35,266 nt of DNA, taken from contig PSPR01000011.1 of assembly GCA_004195515.1 (NCBI GenBank), positions 1 to 35,266 of the forward strand, read 5' to 3'. A program made the translations under genes and the position numbers. Source of the stretch: Methanobacteriota archaeon. GTDB taxonomy: Archaea; Thermoplasmatota; Poseidoniia; Poseidoniales; Poseidoniaceae. Under the pieces are notes generated by a model. The model was not told where the DNA came from. It ran no database searches and saw nothing but the letters and a program-made list of their open reading frames with translations. Below, in pieces: positions 27,197-35,266 of this stretch. Every line of letters starts with the position of its first letter. Positions within the stretch are counted from its first letter, which is position 1.

Positions 27197-29207
27197 AATT
27201 AATTCTCTAAGGGTGGCTGCTGAAATAATAACTGAGGAAAATATTCGAAAAGACACACTAGAAAAAGAGCGGGCAACAGTAAGAATTGCTGCTGAAACCG
27301 CGGCCCGTCAGCGCGGCCTCGGTATTGCTGAAACCGATCAAATCGGCCGGGATGCTGCCGAGGAATTGCCAGACTCCGGGCCAAAAAACCCTCAAGAATA
27401 TCACCGAGTTTTGGTGCTCCAAGACGATCATTCAGTCGATGGAATCCTTTCGATTATCAGGCAATTATCCCGAATTAGGTGGGAACACAGCGCTCCGGTA
27501 AGAATCGGTTGCCGTATGGGGCGGCCGGAGAAATCAGCACCGCGTGAAAAACCAACCGTCCACTCCTTATTCCCAATCGCCTTAGAGGGTGGAAATCAAC
27601 GCCTGTTAGGCAATGCACTTCTCAAGAGTGATTTGAGAGTTCAGATGGGCGTCCGTTTCTGTATAAAATGCGAGCGTAAGTCTCCCATGCTCAGTTGCCA
27701 TCATCGAATCGTCGATGAGTTCGGAGAATCTAAAGCTGGAGTAAATTGCGGTGGAAGAACCGAATTACGAATTTCTTCGGGTAAAGAAAATTCGCGGAGG
27801 AGAGGCGAATTACAGACCATCAGATTGGACCACCTTCTCGAGGATGCTCTACTCAGAATTGGGGTTAATCGCTTGCCTAAGCAGGTGAAATGCGCCAAGA
27901 AGCTGCTCAGTAAAGACCAAACTCCAGAGCCGATAGAAAAGGGAATCCTTCGAGCGATGCGGGGATTACCGGTATTCAGGGATGGCACTATTAGATTCGA
28001 TATGAGCGATGTTCCAATCACTCATTTCACCCCAAAAGAAATCGATGTCGAATGGCAGAAACTGAAACATCTGGGCTATACTCATGATTGCTTTGGAAAT
28101 GAATTATCCAATAATGATCAAATGCTGGAAATTTTCCCTCAAGATTTCATCGTTGCTAGAAATGCCGGAGATTATTTCGTCAAAGCAGCGAAATTCATCG
28201 ATGATTTATTGGTGAAATTCTATGGCGGTGAACCCTATTACCTGGTGGAAAACCATGACGATTTGGTCGGCCACCTAATCTGCGCTCTTGCCCCACACAC
28301 CTCCGGGGGTGTGCTTTCGAGAATTATTGGTTGGTCCGATTCCTCCGGCGGTTATGCCCATCCTCTATTCCACGCCGCGAAACGGAGGAATTGTGATGGT
28401 GACGAAGATGCGATCATGTTATTGATGGATGGTCTGCTAAATTTTAGCCGGAAAATCCTCCCCGCCAACCGGGGAGGCCAGATGGATGCACCGCTGGTTT
28501 TGACCACTCGATTAAATCCGACCGAAGTCGATAAAGAAGCATTGAATGTCGACTCTGGCTGGCATTATGAAAGATGGTTTTACGAGGCTACACTCGACCA
28601 GCCACACCCAAAGGAATTGGCTGATAGAATGGATTTTGTCGAACGAAGACTCGGCTCGGTCGCCGCGGTGAGAGGACTTGGTTTCACCCATGCGACCACA
28701 AACCTGGCCGAAGGACCAGCCCTCTCGGCCTACAAGACCCTCGATACGATGATCGACAAAATGAACGGTCAATTATCACTCGGCCATCGCCTCAGAGCAG
28801 TAAATGTGAGAACCGTTGCTTCAAGTGTCATCAGATCTCACTTTTTACCTGATTTACGAGGAAATTTAGTTGCGTTCACCAGACAAAAAGTCCGGTGCTT
28901 AAAATGCACTCATTCGTACCGAAGAATGCCCTTAGCTGGCAGCTGCATCCAACCCAAAAAAGCAACCGGAAGCGGTATGTCTAGTTTTGGAGTCAAAAAA
29001 TCAGAAGGCGGATTGTGCGATGGCAATTTGGCATTGACGGTAACCGAAGGCGCGGTTAGAAAATACATCAAGGTTACAAAACACGTAATGGCAACCTATG
29101 GTGTTGATAATTATACTCGACAAAATGTAGAGTGGTTGGCCGGAAGCGTTGAAAGTTTATTCAATAATGACAAAGCAAAACAAATGTCTTTAGCTGACTT
29201 TTTATGA
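27162..29207 (+). CDS. polC: DNA polymerase D large subunit (DP2), C-terminal catalytic part; split gene (start may be ATG 27183)
   Basis: 'APVRIGCRMGRPEKSAPREKPTVHSLFPIA', 'HPLFHAAKRRNCDGDEDAIMLLMDGLLNFSRKILPANRGGQMDAPLVLTTRL' active site; frame +1 relative to the upstream ORF. Confidence 0.93.
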   Translation: MGLVFRTMETDRINSLRVAAEIITEENIRKDTLEKERATVRIAAETAARQRGLGIAETDQIGRDAAEELPDSGPKNPQEYHRVLVLQDDHSVDGILSIIRQLSRIRWEHSAPVRIGCRMGRPEKSAPREKPTVHSLFPIALEGGNQRLLGNALLKSDLRVQMGVRFCIKCERKSPMLSCHHRIVDEFGESKAGVNCGGRTELRISSGKENSRRRGELQTIRLDHLLEDALLRIGVNRLPKQVKCAKKLLSKDQTPEPIEKGILRAMRGLPVFRDGTIRFDMSDVPITHFTPKEIDVEWQKLKHLGYTHDCFGNELSNNDQMLEIFPQDFIVARNAGDYFVKAAKFIDDLLVKFYGGEPYYLVENHDDLVGHLICALAPHTSGGVLSRIIGWSDSSGGYAHPLFHAAKRRNCDGDEDAIMLLMDGLLNFSRKILPANRGGQMDAPLVLTTRLNPTEVDKEALNVDSGWHYERWFYEATLDQPHPKELADRMDFVERRLGSVAAVRGLGFTHATTNLAEGPALSAYKTLDTMIDKMNGQLSLGHRLRAVNVRTVASSVIRSHFLPDLRGNLVAFTRQKVRCLKCTHSYRRMPLAGSCIQPKKATGSGMSSFGVKKSEGGLCDGNLALTVTEGAVRKYIKVTKHVMATYGVDNYTRQNVEWLAGSVESLFNNDKAKQMSLADFL

Positions 29208-29825
29208 TTATTTAGGCCTGAGCGGCGTCTGCCAAATCCCTTCGTTTTGAACCGGTTCTAATTCTTGTGGAATCGATGATTTAGGTTGAGGGCGATTATC
29301 GACCTTTTCCTTGATTTTATGGCGTAAACCGGTTTCCAAATATGCGACTACCAATGTTCCTATCGAGAATAAAAATATCCCCTCCCACATAACATTGCCG
29401 AGTGGTTTTGTATAGAGGGTAACCTCGCTATCAATACCAGAATCAACCGTTGTTTGAAAATCCAAATCACCTGACTTTCCAGTTGAAGAGAATGTTTTAC
29501 ATCCATCATCTGTTGTACCCTGATCTTCAAACAGAACTGTACTACCTTGCTTGATCACCAAACTATAATTCAAAAGTACACCATTGGAAGATTTGAAACA
29601 ATATTCGATTTTATAATCGATTTCATCGCTAAAAAAGGGGTCTAATTCGGCGGCTCGATTTTCAGCAAAATCTGCACCGGGGCGATTGATCTCTTGGGGG
29701 ACCATTTTTCCACTAAGAAAAATCCACCCAGTATTTACGATTAGTAAAGCGATGACCCACATCAATTGGTTTTTTTTCAAAATCAGACCTCCAAACCAAG
29801 TATCGATAATACTCGCTCCATCCAC
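29208..29825 (-). CDS. Hypothetical membrane protein, about 2 TM segments (start uncertain, possibly 29762)
   Basis: 'LMWVIALLIVNTGWIFLSG' and 'MWEGIFLFSIGTLVVAYLETGL' hydrophobic segments. Confidence 0.6.
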   Translation of the reverse strand: MDGASIIDTWFGGLILKKNQLMWVIALLIVNTGWIFLSGKMVPQEINRPGADFAENRAAELDPFFSDEIDYKIEYCFKSSNGVLLNYSLVIKQGSTVLFEDQGTTDDGCKTFSSTGKSGDLDFQTTVDSGIDSEVTLYTKPLGNVMWEGIFLFSIGTLVVAYLETGLRHKIKEKVDNRPQPKSSIPQELEPVQNEGIWQTPLRPK

Positions 29826-30409
29826 TGCAATTTGATAATTTTGCCTTCAGGATTGGTATTGCCCGACCATTGTCCGACCTTTTTTGTATCGAAACCAACC
29901 AATTCAACCTCTTTTGCCCCCAAAGCAAACGCGATGCACACCGCCCTATCGCCATCGGTGAAGCCGCCTGGGTTGAACATGTTTTCAATTTCCAAAGGAG
30001 TTTGATGGGTCAAAATAATCGGGTGGTCGGATGGCCAGCGTCTCAAAGCAGCGCCCCAATTGGCTTGATTATCTCCATGGGCGTGGAGGCAAATCGGAAT
30101 CTTGGCCTCTATTGCACGATCTAAATATGGTTCACCATCGGCATCGCTGACCACCAATATGACACGAGATAAATCGGCGCACGCACCGAGTGCGCCGTCG
30201 GCTGCAATTATTGGATTTGAGCTGATAACGCCTGCATCAGCGGCCGCACCTACTACGGTTACCATGCCAGATAATTTCATTTCAAAACGCGGATTTTCAC
30301 AGGCTTGAGAAAGGTTGTGTGCACTTTCTAAATCATCCTCAAGCGGCCATGAAAATGCAGTCCTAATCTCATCTTGAATAGCGACCAGTGCCAAATTGAC
30401 TGGTTGCAT
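29783..30409 (-). CDS. mptE: 6-hydroxymethyl-7,8-dihydropterin pyrophosphokinase, MptE-like
   Basis: 'VVGAAADAGVISSNPIIAADGALGAC..VILVVSDADGEPYLDRAIEAKIPICLHAHGDNQANW...ILTHQTPLEIENMFNPGGFTDGDRAVCIAFALGAKEVELVGFD'. Confidence 0.85.
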   Translation of the reverse strand: MQPVNLALVAIQDEIRTAFSWPLEDDLESAHNLSQACENPRFEMKLSGMVTVVGAAADAGVISSNPIIAADGALGACADLSRVILVVSDADGEPYLDRAIEAKIPICLHAHGDNQANWGAALRRWPSDHPIILTHQTPLEIENMFNPGGFTDGDRAVCIAFALGAKEVELVGFDTKKVGQWSGNTNPEGKIIKLQWMERVLSILGLEV

Positions 30410-30479
30410 ATTGATGCGCGAGCCCTAACTCCCACATCAAACAGAGGGTTCAAGAGCCACCGCCCGAGGTTGAGCAAAA

Positions 30480-31652
30480 GTGCCAATACCTCTGACCATC
30501 CCCGATATCGCCGACGAGGTGACACTAGCTAGATATCCGTTCTTGCCCAATGCAAGTTCATGGATCGCTACGATGGCAGGAACTCACGGAATCGACCTCG
30601 ATGAATTATTGGAAGGTTCGATGATGGAACTGGCACGCATCCGTGCCCGTGGTAGGTTGGTCGATTCTGTCGATGTAAAAGGCGGGGTCGAAGTAGCGGC
30701 CGTAGGAGATATTCATACCCAAGAAGGTCGGTTGCTCGAGGCTTTTTCATTCTATTATGCACGTTTGGTCGTCACCGCGAGCGAAGATGAGCGATTGATT
30801 GCACGTTGGGCTCAAGCCGAGGCTGAACGGGCTCAAAAAATTCTAGTAAAAGATACTGCAAATCTTCCACTCATCGCTTCGACATATCTGAGTCAAATCG
30901 AAAAGGATTCAAACGGGGTTTGGAGGATGGGTTTAGCCGACTTTATCGAATTGTGCACAGGCATTACCGGCTCGCGTTGGCGCCTTCCAAATTGTGATGT
31001 TAAAGACGGATGGGTGATTTTACACCAAGAAGACGAGTATAGTTCCAATGGCAAGTTAGCTCGATTATTACGGGAACGACTCAAGGGTGAAATCATGGCT
31101 CAAGCGATGAGCAAAATCGAAAGTATGGATGAATCGCTTGCGATTCGTCTATCCGAGCCCGTGGGAATGATTCGAGGGTTGGTCGCTTCAAAAACCGCTC
31201 AAACAATCGCATTAATCGGAGCGGGTGAGGAGGATTGGCCCCCTTGTATGAAAAAAGCGATCGGTGAAATCGCACAAGGTGTAAACGTCAATCATTTCGG
31301 CAGGGTATTTCTCGCTTCGATGTCGAGAACCCTCGGTTTACCACAAGAAACGACTGTAGACTTTTTTAGAAGCGCTCCCGATTTTAACGAAGGGACGACA
31401 AAATACCAAGTGGGTCATCTCTATGATAGAGAATATACGCCATCAGGCTGTGCAAAATTAAAAATCAATCACAATTGTGCGGTTCAATCGGGCGATGATA
31501 GCCTTTGTGATCAACCTTGGATGGACCACCCACTCAAATATACCCGGGCAAAACAAAGGCGCCGGGGCCGCCAAAATCCTAGCACAATAATCGAAGAGAC
31601 TGACAAAACAGGCGATGATTCATCAAGTGGTAGTGTGTCAGATGAATCCTAA
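30480..31652 (+). CDS. priL: DNA primase large subunit PriL
   Basis: 'LARYPFLPNASSWI'; conserved Fe-S Cys set 'WPPCMKKAI...YTPSGCAKLKINHNCAVQSGDDSLCDQPWMDHPLKYT'; GTG start. Confidence 0.88.
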   Translation: MPIPLTIPDIADEVTLARYPFLPNASSWIATMAGTHGIDLDELLEGSMMELARIRARGRLVDSVDVKGGVEVAAVGDIHTQEGRLLEAFSFYYARLVVTASEDERLIARWAQAEAERAQKILVKDTANLPLIASTYLSQIEKDSNGVWRMGLADFIELCTGITGSRWRLPNCDVKDGWVILHQEDEYSSNGKLARLLRERLKGEIMAQAMSKIESMDESLAIRLSEPVGMIRGLVASKTAQTIALIGAGEEDWPPCMKKAIGEIAQGVNVNHFGRVFLASMSRTLGLPQETTVDFFRSAPDFNEGTTKYQVGHLYDREYTPSGCAKLKINHNCAVQSGDDSLCDQPWMDHPLKYTRAKQRRRGRQNPSTIIEETDKTGDDSSSGSVSDES

Positions 31653-31667
31653 CGGAGGGCTGTTGCA

Positions 31668-32786
31668 TTGACTCGAACACTTGTTTTAACTGTCGATAGA
31701 GATAATGACCTCGGTCAAAAAACCGCTATTCGTGGCCCGGTTGTCGGCAGAAAACAAGTGATTGCAGCCGCACTCAGGCTCGGCATTAGCGATCCAGAAG
31801 AAAGTGATACCAACGCCATTTTCGGGGCATTGCACCAACACGATGACCTCGCCGAATCAAAGGGTGAATCCGATGAAGTCGAAGTCGCAATCCTTACCGG
31901 AGACGAAAAGGTCGGAGTTCGATCTGATCGTGCTATCGCTGCTCAACTAGAAGAGGTAGTTGCGGATTTCCAACCGGATTTGGCAATCTTGGTCACCGAT
32001 GGCGCTGAGGATGAATCGGTAATGCCAATCATTCAAAGTCAGGTCAGAATAGATCATGTGCAAAAAATAATCGTCAAACAATCCAAAGGAATCGAGGGCA
32101 CTTACTATTACATTGTAAAAGCACTCGAAGACCCAAAATGGCGAGCAAAGATGTTGGTTCCACTTGGGACAGTAATGGCGATTTTCGGTTTGGGCGTTAT
32201 GCTGCCTGACCAATTGGGTGGTGTCGTTATCGGTGCACTTCCATTGCTTCTAGGCTTATTCATTCTCTCAAAGGGACTTGGTCTAGAGGCTACAATCAGC
32301 CGAATCGCCCAAGAAATGCGAGAAAATGCCGATGCTGCAATGGCCTCTTCATTGCTTTGGACAGCAACCGTATTTAGTGCAATATTTGCTGTTGCGACCG
32401 GTTATGAAAGTTATATTGAACATACAAAGGATGCATCAGTATCGGTCTTGTGGATTGCGGTGCTTCATTCTTCACTTGCTTGGATCGTTATCGTGTTCTT
32501 AACTTCAACCGCTGGATTTATGATTTTACGCCTGCAAAAAGGTTCTTTCTCTGGCCGTTTAATCGTCTTGACTGTATTTGGAATGGTTGTATATTCATTC
32601 TTGGACAAAGGCCTTGAAATTGCCCAAAATGTCCTTACCGGAGTTAATTACGAATTTAGCCCTAACGCAATTTTCAACGACCTATTGGAACCTATGATGT
32701 GGATAGCAGTACTCTGGGTAACGACCACAATCGTAAGAGCTGTTCAAACACGCCAAGCCCAATCAGAAAGGTATTGGGGAATTTAA
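31668..32786 (+). CDS. DUF373 family membrane protein
   Basis: 'TLVLTVDRDNDLGQKTAIRGPVVGRKQVIAAALRLGISDPEESDTNAIFGAL' plus several TM helices; TTG start with ggagg upstream. Confidence 0.85.
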   Translation: MTRTLVLTVDRDNDLGQKTAIRGPVVGRKQVIAAALRLGISDPEESDTNAIFGALHQHDDLAESKGESDEVEVAILTGDEKVGVRSDRAIAAQLEEVVADFQPDLAILVTDGAEDESVMPIIQSQVRIDHVQKIIVKQSKGIEGTYYYIVKALEDPKWRAKMLVPLGTVMAIFGLGVMLPDQLGGVVIGALPLLLGLFILSKGLGLEATISRIAQEMRENADAAMASSLLWTATVFSAIFAVATGYESYIEHTKDASVSVLWIAVLHSSLAWIVIVFLTSTAGFMILRLQKGSFSGRLIVLTVFGMVVYSFLDKGLEIAQNVLTGVNYEFSPNAIFNDLLEPMMWIAVLWVTTTIVRAVQTRQAQSERYWGI

Positions 32787-32791
32787 AATTC

Positions 32792-33232
32792 TCAAGAATT
32801 GAAGAACGCTTCGTGCAAACACTGCGGGCAAGTAACCCGGATAGGTCTAACATCTGGAATCCCTAATGGTGAAGAACAAGAAGGGCAAATAATCGCTTGC
32901 TTAACTTGAGATTGCTTGTCTCGGCCCTCTTGGCTAGGATTGTACTTCATTCGATACTGGTCTGGCTTATCGATAAATTGTGGGCCAGTATTGACCGGCT
33001 GGGCTTGTGATAAATCCACTAAATCTTTGTGCGCGCCTGGATTGAAATCTGCAAATGGATCAATTTCGGTTGGCTGAGTGGATACAACTGGTCCTGCTTG
33101 AAAGGCCGCCATTTCCTGCTGTATTTGGTCTGAAGAAATACCATGGTTTCTACTGACCGCATCTATTTCCAACATTTGTTCGTATCCTGATAGACCGCAA
33201 AGCCGGGCTAGGACGTCATTTGGTAGCGGCAT
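32792..33232 (-). CDS. Hypothetical protein with C-terminal zinc ribbon
   Basis: 'AIICPSCSSPLGIPDVRPIRVTCPQCLHEAFF' CxxC...CxxC. Confidence 0.7.
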   Translation of the reverse strand: MPLPNDVLARLCGLSGYEQMLEIDAVSRNHGISSDQIQQEMAAFQAGPVVSTQPTEIDPFADFNPGAHKDLVDLSQAQPVNTGPQFIDKPDQYRMKYNPSQEGRDKQSQVKQAIICPSCSSPLGIPDVRPIRVTCPQCLHEAFFNS

Positions 33233-33463
33233 TAATACGGCCTCGGCACATCTTTAGCAATGAAGGTTCACATTAGGTGTGTAGGTTTGGGACTTCCCGT
33301 GACAAAAAGGGGGTAGCCTTCCAGAATCCAACAGTAAATCAGCCAATTTGATGTAGTTTACCGGTAAGATTTTACCAATATTGATTGATTAGGGAGGGTT
33401 CATATTACTGTTGCATTGATATAGGTGAGGGATTGGGGCCGGGCCAATTAGAAGGGAAGTACC

Positions 33464-33922
33464 ATGGCCATCACCAAGTCAAGAAATCCGCCAAAAAACA
33501 GCCGCTCGGCGGCAGCTCGCTCACTTACATGTGGCCAGGTAATGACTCGGCCTCATGCCCTAAGGCGGGATGCATCGGTCGCAGATGCTCTTGAGAAAAT
33601 CACCAGCCATGACTGGGACCATATCTTCATCGTTAATTCTGAACGGGTTCCAATCGGTAGAATTCATGCGGTAGACATCCTAAAGTTGATCGCTCGAAAG
33701 ACCGTGAACCGTGATGTTGCTTGGATGCACGCAATTCCTGCACGACAACTCGTAACTCAGGAAATCCTAACTATGAAAGTCAATACCCCTTTGCTCAAAG
33801 CAGCAGCTTTGATGCTTGCTCACGATCTAAGTCAACTTGCTGTCGTTGATTCTGAAGGCGCTCTTATCGGTGTGGTCAGCCATTCTTGTGTTGCTCGCCA
33901 TCTACCTAAGTTCTTACTGTGA
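33464..33922 (+). CDS. CBS-domain pair protein
   Basis: 'TCGQVMTRPHALRRDASVADALEKITSHDWDHIFIVNSERVPIGRIHAVDIL...EILTMKVNTPLLKAAALMLAHDLSQLAVVDSEGALIGVVS'. Confidence 0.85.
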   Translation: MAITKSRNPPKNSRSAAARSLTCGQVMTRPHALRRDASVADALEKITSHDWDHIFIVNSERVPIGRIHAVDILKLIARKTVNRDVAWMHAIPARQLVTQEILTMKVNTPLLKAAALMLAHDLSQLAVVDSEGALIGVVSHSCVARHLPKFLL

Positions 33923-33959
33923 GCGGAGGATTCAACATAGAATTGCTAGTGCGGTCAAC

Positions 33960-34757
33960 ATGGCCTCACAATCTCCACGGCTTTGGCCATGTCCCCCGGG
34001 TAACTCGCCTAGGCCATTACCAACCGGGCCTATTTTATTCACGATGAGAGAGATAATTGATCTCAAACCTCACAACATGCCAGTAGCAGATTCATTAAAT
34101 CTAGATGATTTAAGAGAATATTTTTCACTATTTACTTTGCCTGATGGAAAAATTCTAGGCGATCTAATCGACTTCTCTAAACGCAGACCATTATTGGTCA
34201 TGGGTGAATTAGCCAACCCTTACCGATTGTGTGACATAATGGCTCCAGATATGCCAATCATCCAAGTGCGCATGGAAAATATTTGCAGAACCTGGGCCGA
34301 CAGTCTCGATAGCCGTGAGGTCCAGCCCGGCATTCATCATATCACGATGGCAAGATTGCCGGGTTGGTGGGAAATGACACATTTGACAATGGTTGAGCCG
34401 GCCGACCTCAAGCGAATCGTCCAATGGCTCGATGGACCTAATCCCAATAATTGGTTACCTAAACGAATTGCTGAAGGCACTATTCGCTTGGAAGAAAATT
34501 ACCAACTCTCACCACCTGACCAAGAAAAATTGGAATGGGATGGTGTGACTGAAAATGTGCTGCAAGAGATTCCCCCCGCTTCTGGGCCATCGTTGGATCT
34601 CAGTACAATAATTGTGCCAATTCATACCAGAATGGGCTGTTATAATTCGAGAGGGCGAATCGTCAAATGTGTACATACACCTCAAACCAAATTCCATGAG
34701 GATTTATTTCGGCGGGGATCTTCGTTCAAATGGTCCGATATCTTGAGTTTTCTCTGA
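33960..34757 (+). CDS. Hypothetical protein, about 265 aa (ORF can extend to 33837 but then overlaps the CBS gene)
   Basis: Long open frame with ATG at 33960; no recognised family. Confidence 0.6.
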   Translation: MASQSPRLWPCPPGNSPRPLPTGPILFTMREIIDLKPHNMPVADSLNLDDLREYFSLFTLPDGKILGDLIDFSKRRPLLVMGELANPYRLCDIMAPDMPIIQVRMENICRTWADSLDSREVQPGIHHITMARLPGWWEMTHLTMVEPADLKRIVQWLDGPNPNNWLPKRIAEGTIRLEENYQLSPPDQEKLEWDGVTENVLQEIPPASGPSLDLSTIIVPIHTRMGCYNSRGRIVKCVHTPQTKFHEDLFRRGSSFKWSDILSFL

Positions 34758-34763
34758 TTTCGC

Positions 34764-35262
34764 TTGGCTGCGGGCGTGGGCCTAGGGTGCAGAGTGAGCG
34801 GTAATTTTCTCAAGCACAAAATCAAGCAGATAACTGCTTACAGAATGGACCGATTATTTCGCAGCACCATTGATTGTCTTGCTACGGTGGAGGAATTAGA
34901 TGAATTCGGTATAGGAATTCAGTTCTGTGAATCAGGAGGGCAACCTCTTGATTTATCTTCAGCAGTTGGTAGAATGCTGATTACCATCTTGGCTGCCTTT
35001 GGCGAGATGGAACGTAACCTCATCAGTGAGCAAACTCGGATGGCTATACACCTTCGATAGATATGGTTGGGATGTTGATGAAGACAATAATTTCGTGGAA
35101 AATGAAAAAGAGCAGTATTGGATTGAAAACATTAAGGTTCGACACCATGAAAATGGCATTTCAATCTCTCAAATCGCAAGAGAACTGAACACGTGGGGCG
35201 TTCCAACCAAACGTGGAAAGAAGTGGTCGCACAAGCAAGTTTCAAGAATCTTGAGAAGATAA
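34764..35262 (+). pseudogene. Serine site-specific recombinase remnant: N-terminally truncated and frameshifted
   Basis: Frame 1: 'ITAYRMDRLFRSTIDCLATVEELDEFGIGIQFCESGGQPLDLSSAVGRMLITILAAFGEMERNLISEQTR'; frame 2: 'RYGWDVDEDNNFVENEKEQYWIENIKVRHHENGISISQIARELNTWGVPTKRGKKWSHKQVSRILRR'; no N-terminal catalytic-Ser segment present. Confidence 0.85.
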
Positions 35263-35266
35263 TTTT

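Noticed and set aside
27162-27200. Intein as explanation of the polC split
   Set aside because: No intein splicing motifs (N-terminal Cys/Ser block or C-terminal HN) flank the junction, and the ORFs overlap instead of being separated by an insertion.
33385-33594. ORF 'MIREGSYYCCIDIGEGLGPGQ...'
   Set aside because: Overlaps the CBS-domain CDS in another frame and has no domain signal.

Overview
The window appears to be a chromosomal segment of a euryarchaeon. The gene set (PolD large subunit, PriL, uS13-uS4-uS11-Rpo3 cluster, pantoate kinase, MptE-like, DUF373) and the large 'FPxDPTQWxDxDGDGYGDN' repeat proteins look like marine Poseidoniia (MGII/III-like); that lineage call is inference. The segment is gene dense, with about 30 ORFs and almost no non-coding space. 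Housekeeping genes include a CGFS glutaredoxin plus BolA pair, rpe, thioredoxin, a bacterial-type leuS, rps13/rps4/rps11/rpo3, pantoate kinase, pyrE, PolD large subunit, mptE and priL. Accessory genes include a flippase plus glycosyltransferase, two giant thrombospondin-type-3-repeat surface proteins with beta-propeller ectodomains, a membrane-anchored protein with tandem Ig-like/BsuPI-like ectodomains and cytosolic winged helices, a wHTH-STAND NTPase, a homologue of the CDIN1/C15orf41 TPD-motif nuclease, and a broken serine recombinase. The points most worth a second look are: (1) the PolD large subunit split into two overlapping ORFs in different frames, (2) the membrane-tethered putative transcription regulator, (3) the CDIN1-like nuclease, (4) the wHTH-STAND ATPase divergent from a surface protein, (5) a mosaic-looking LeuRS with an extra Zn ribbon, and (6) seven convergent gene pairs that all overlap or abut. 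No tRNA, rRNA or CRISPR array was found. All assignments come from reading the sequence; no database search was run.
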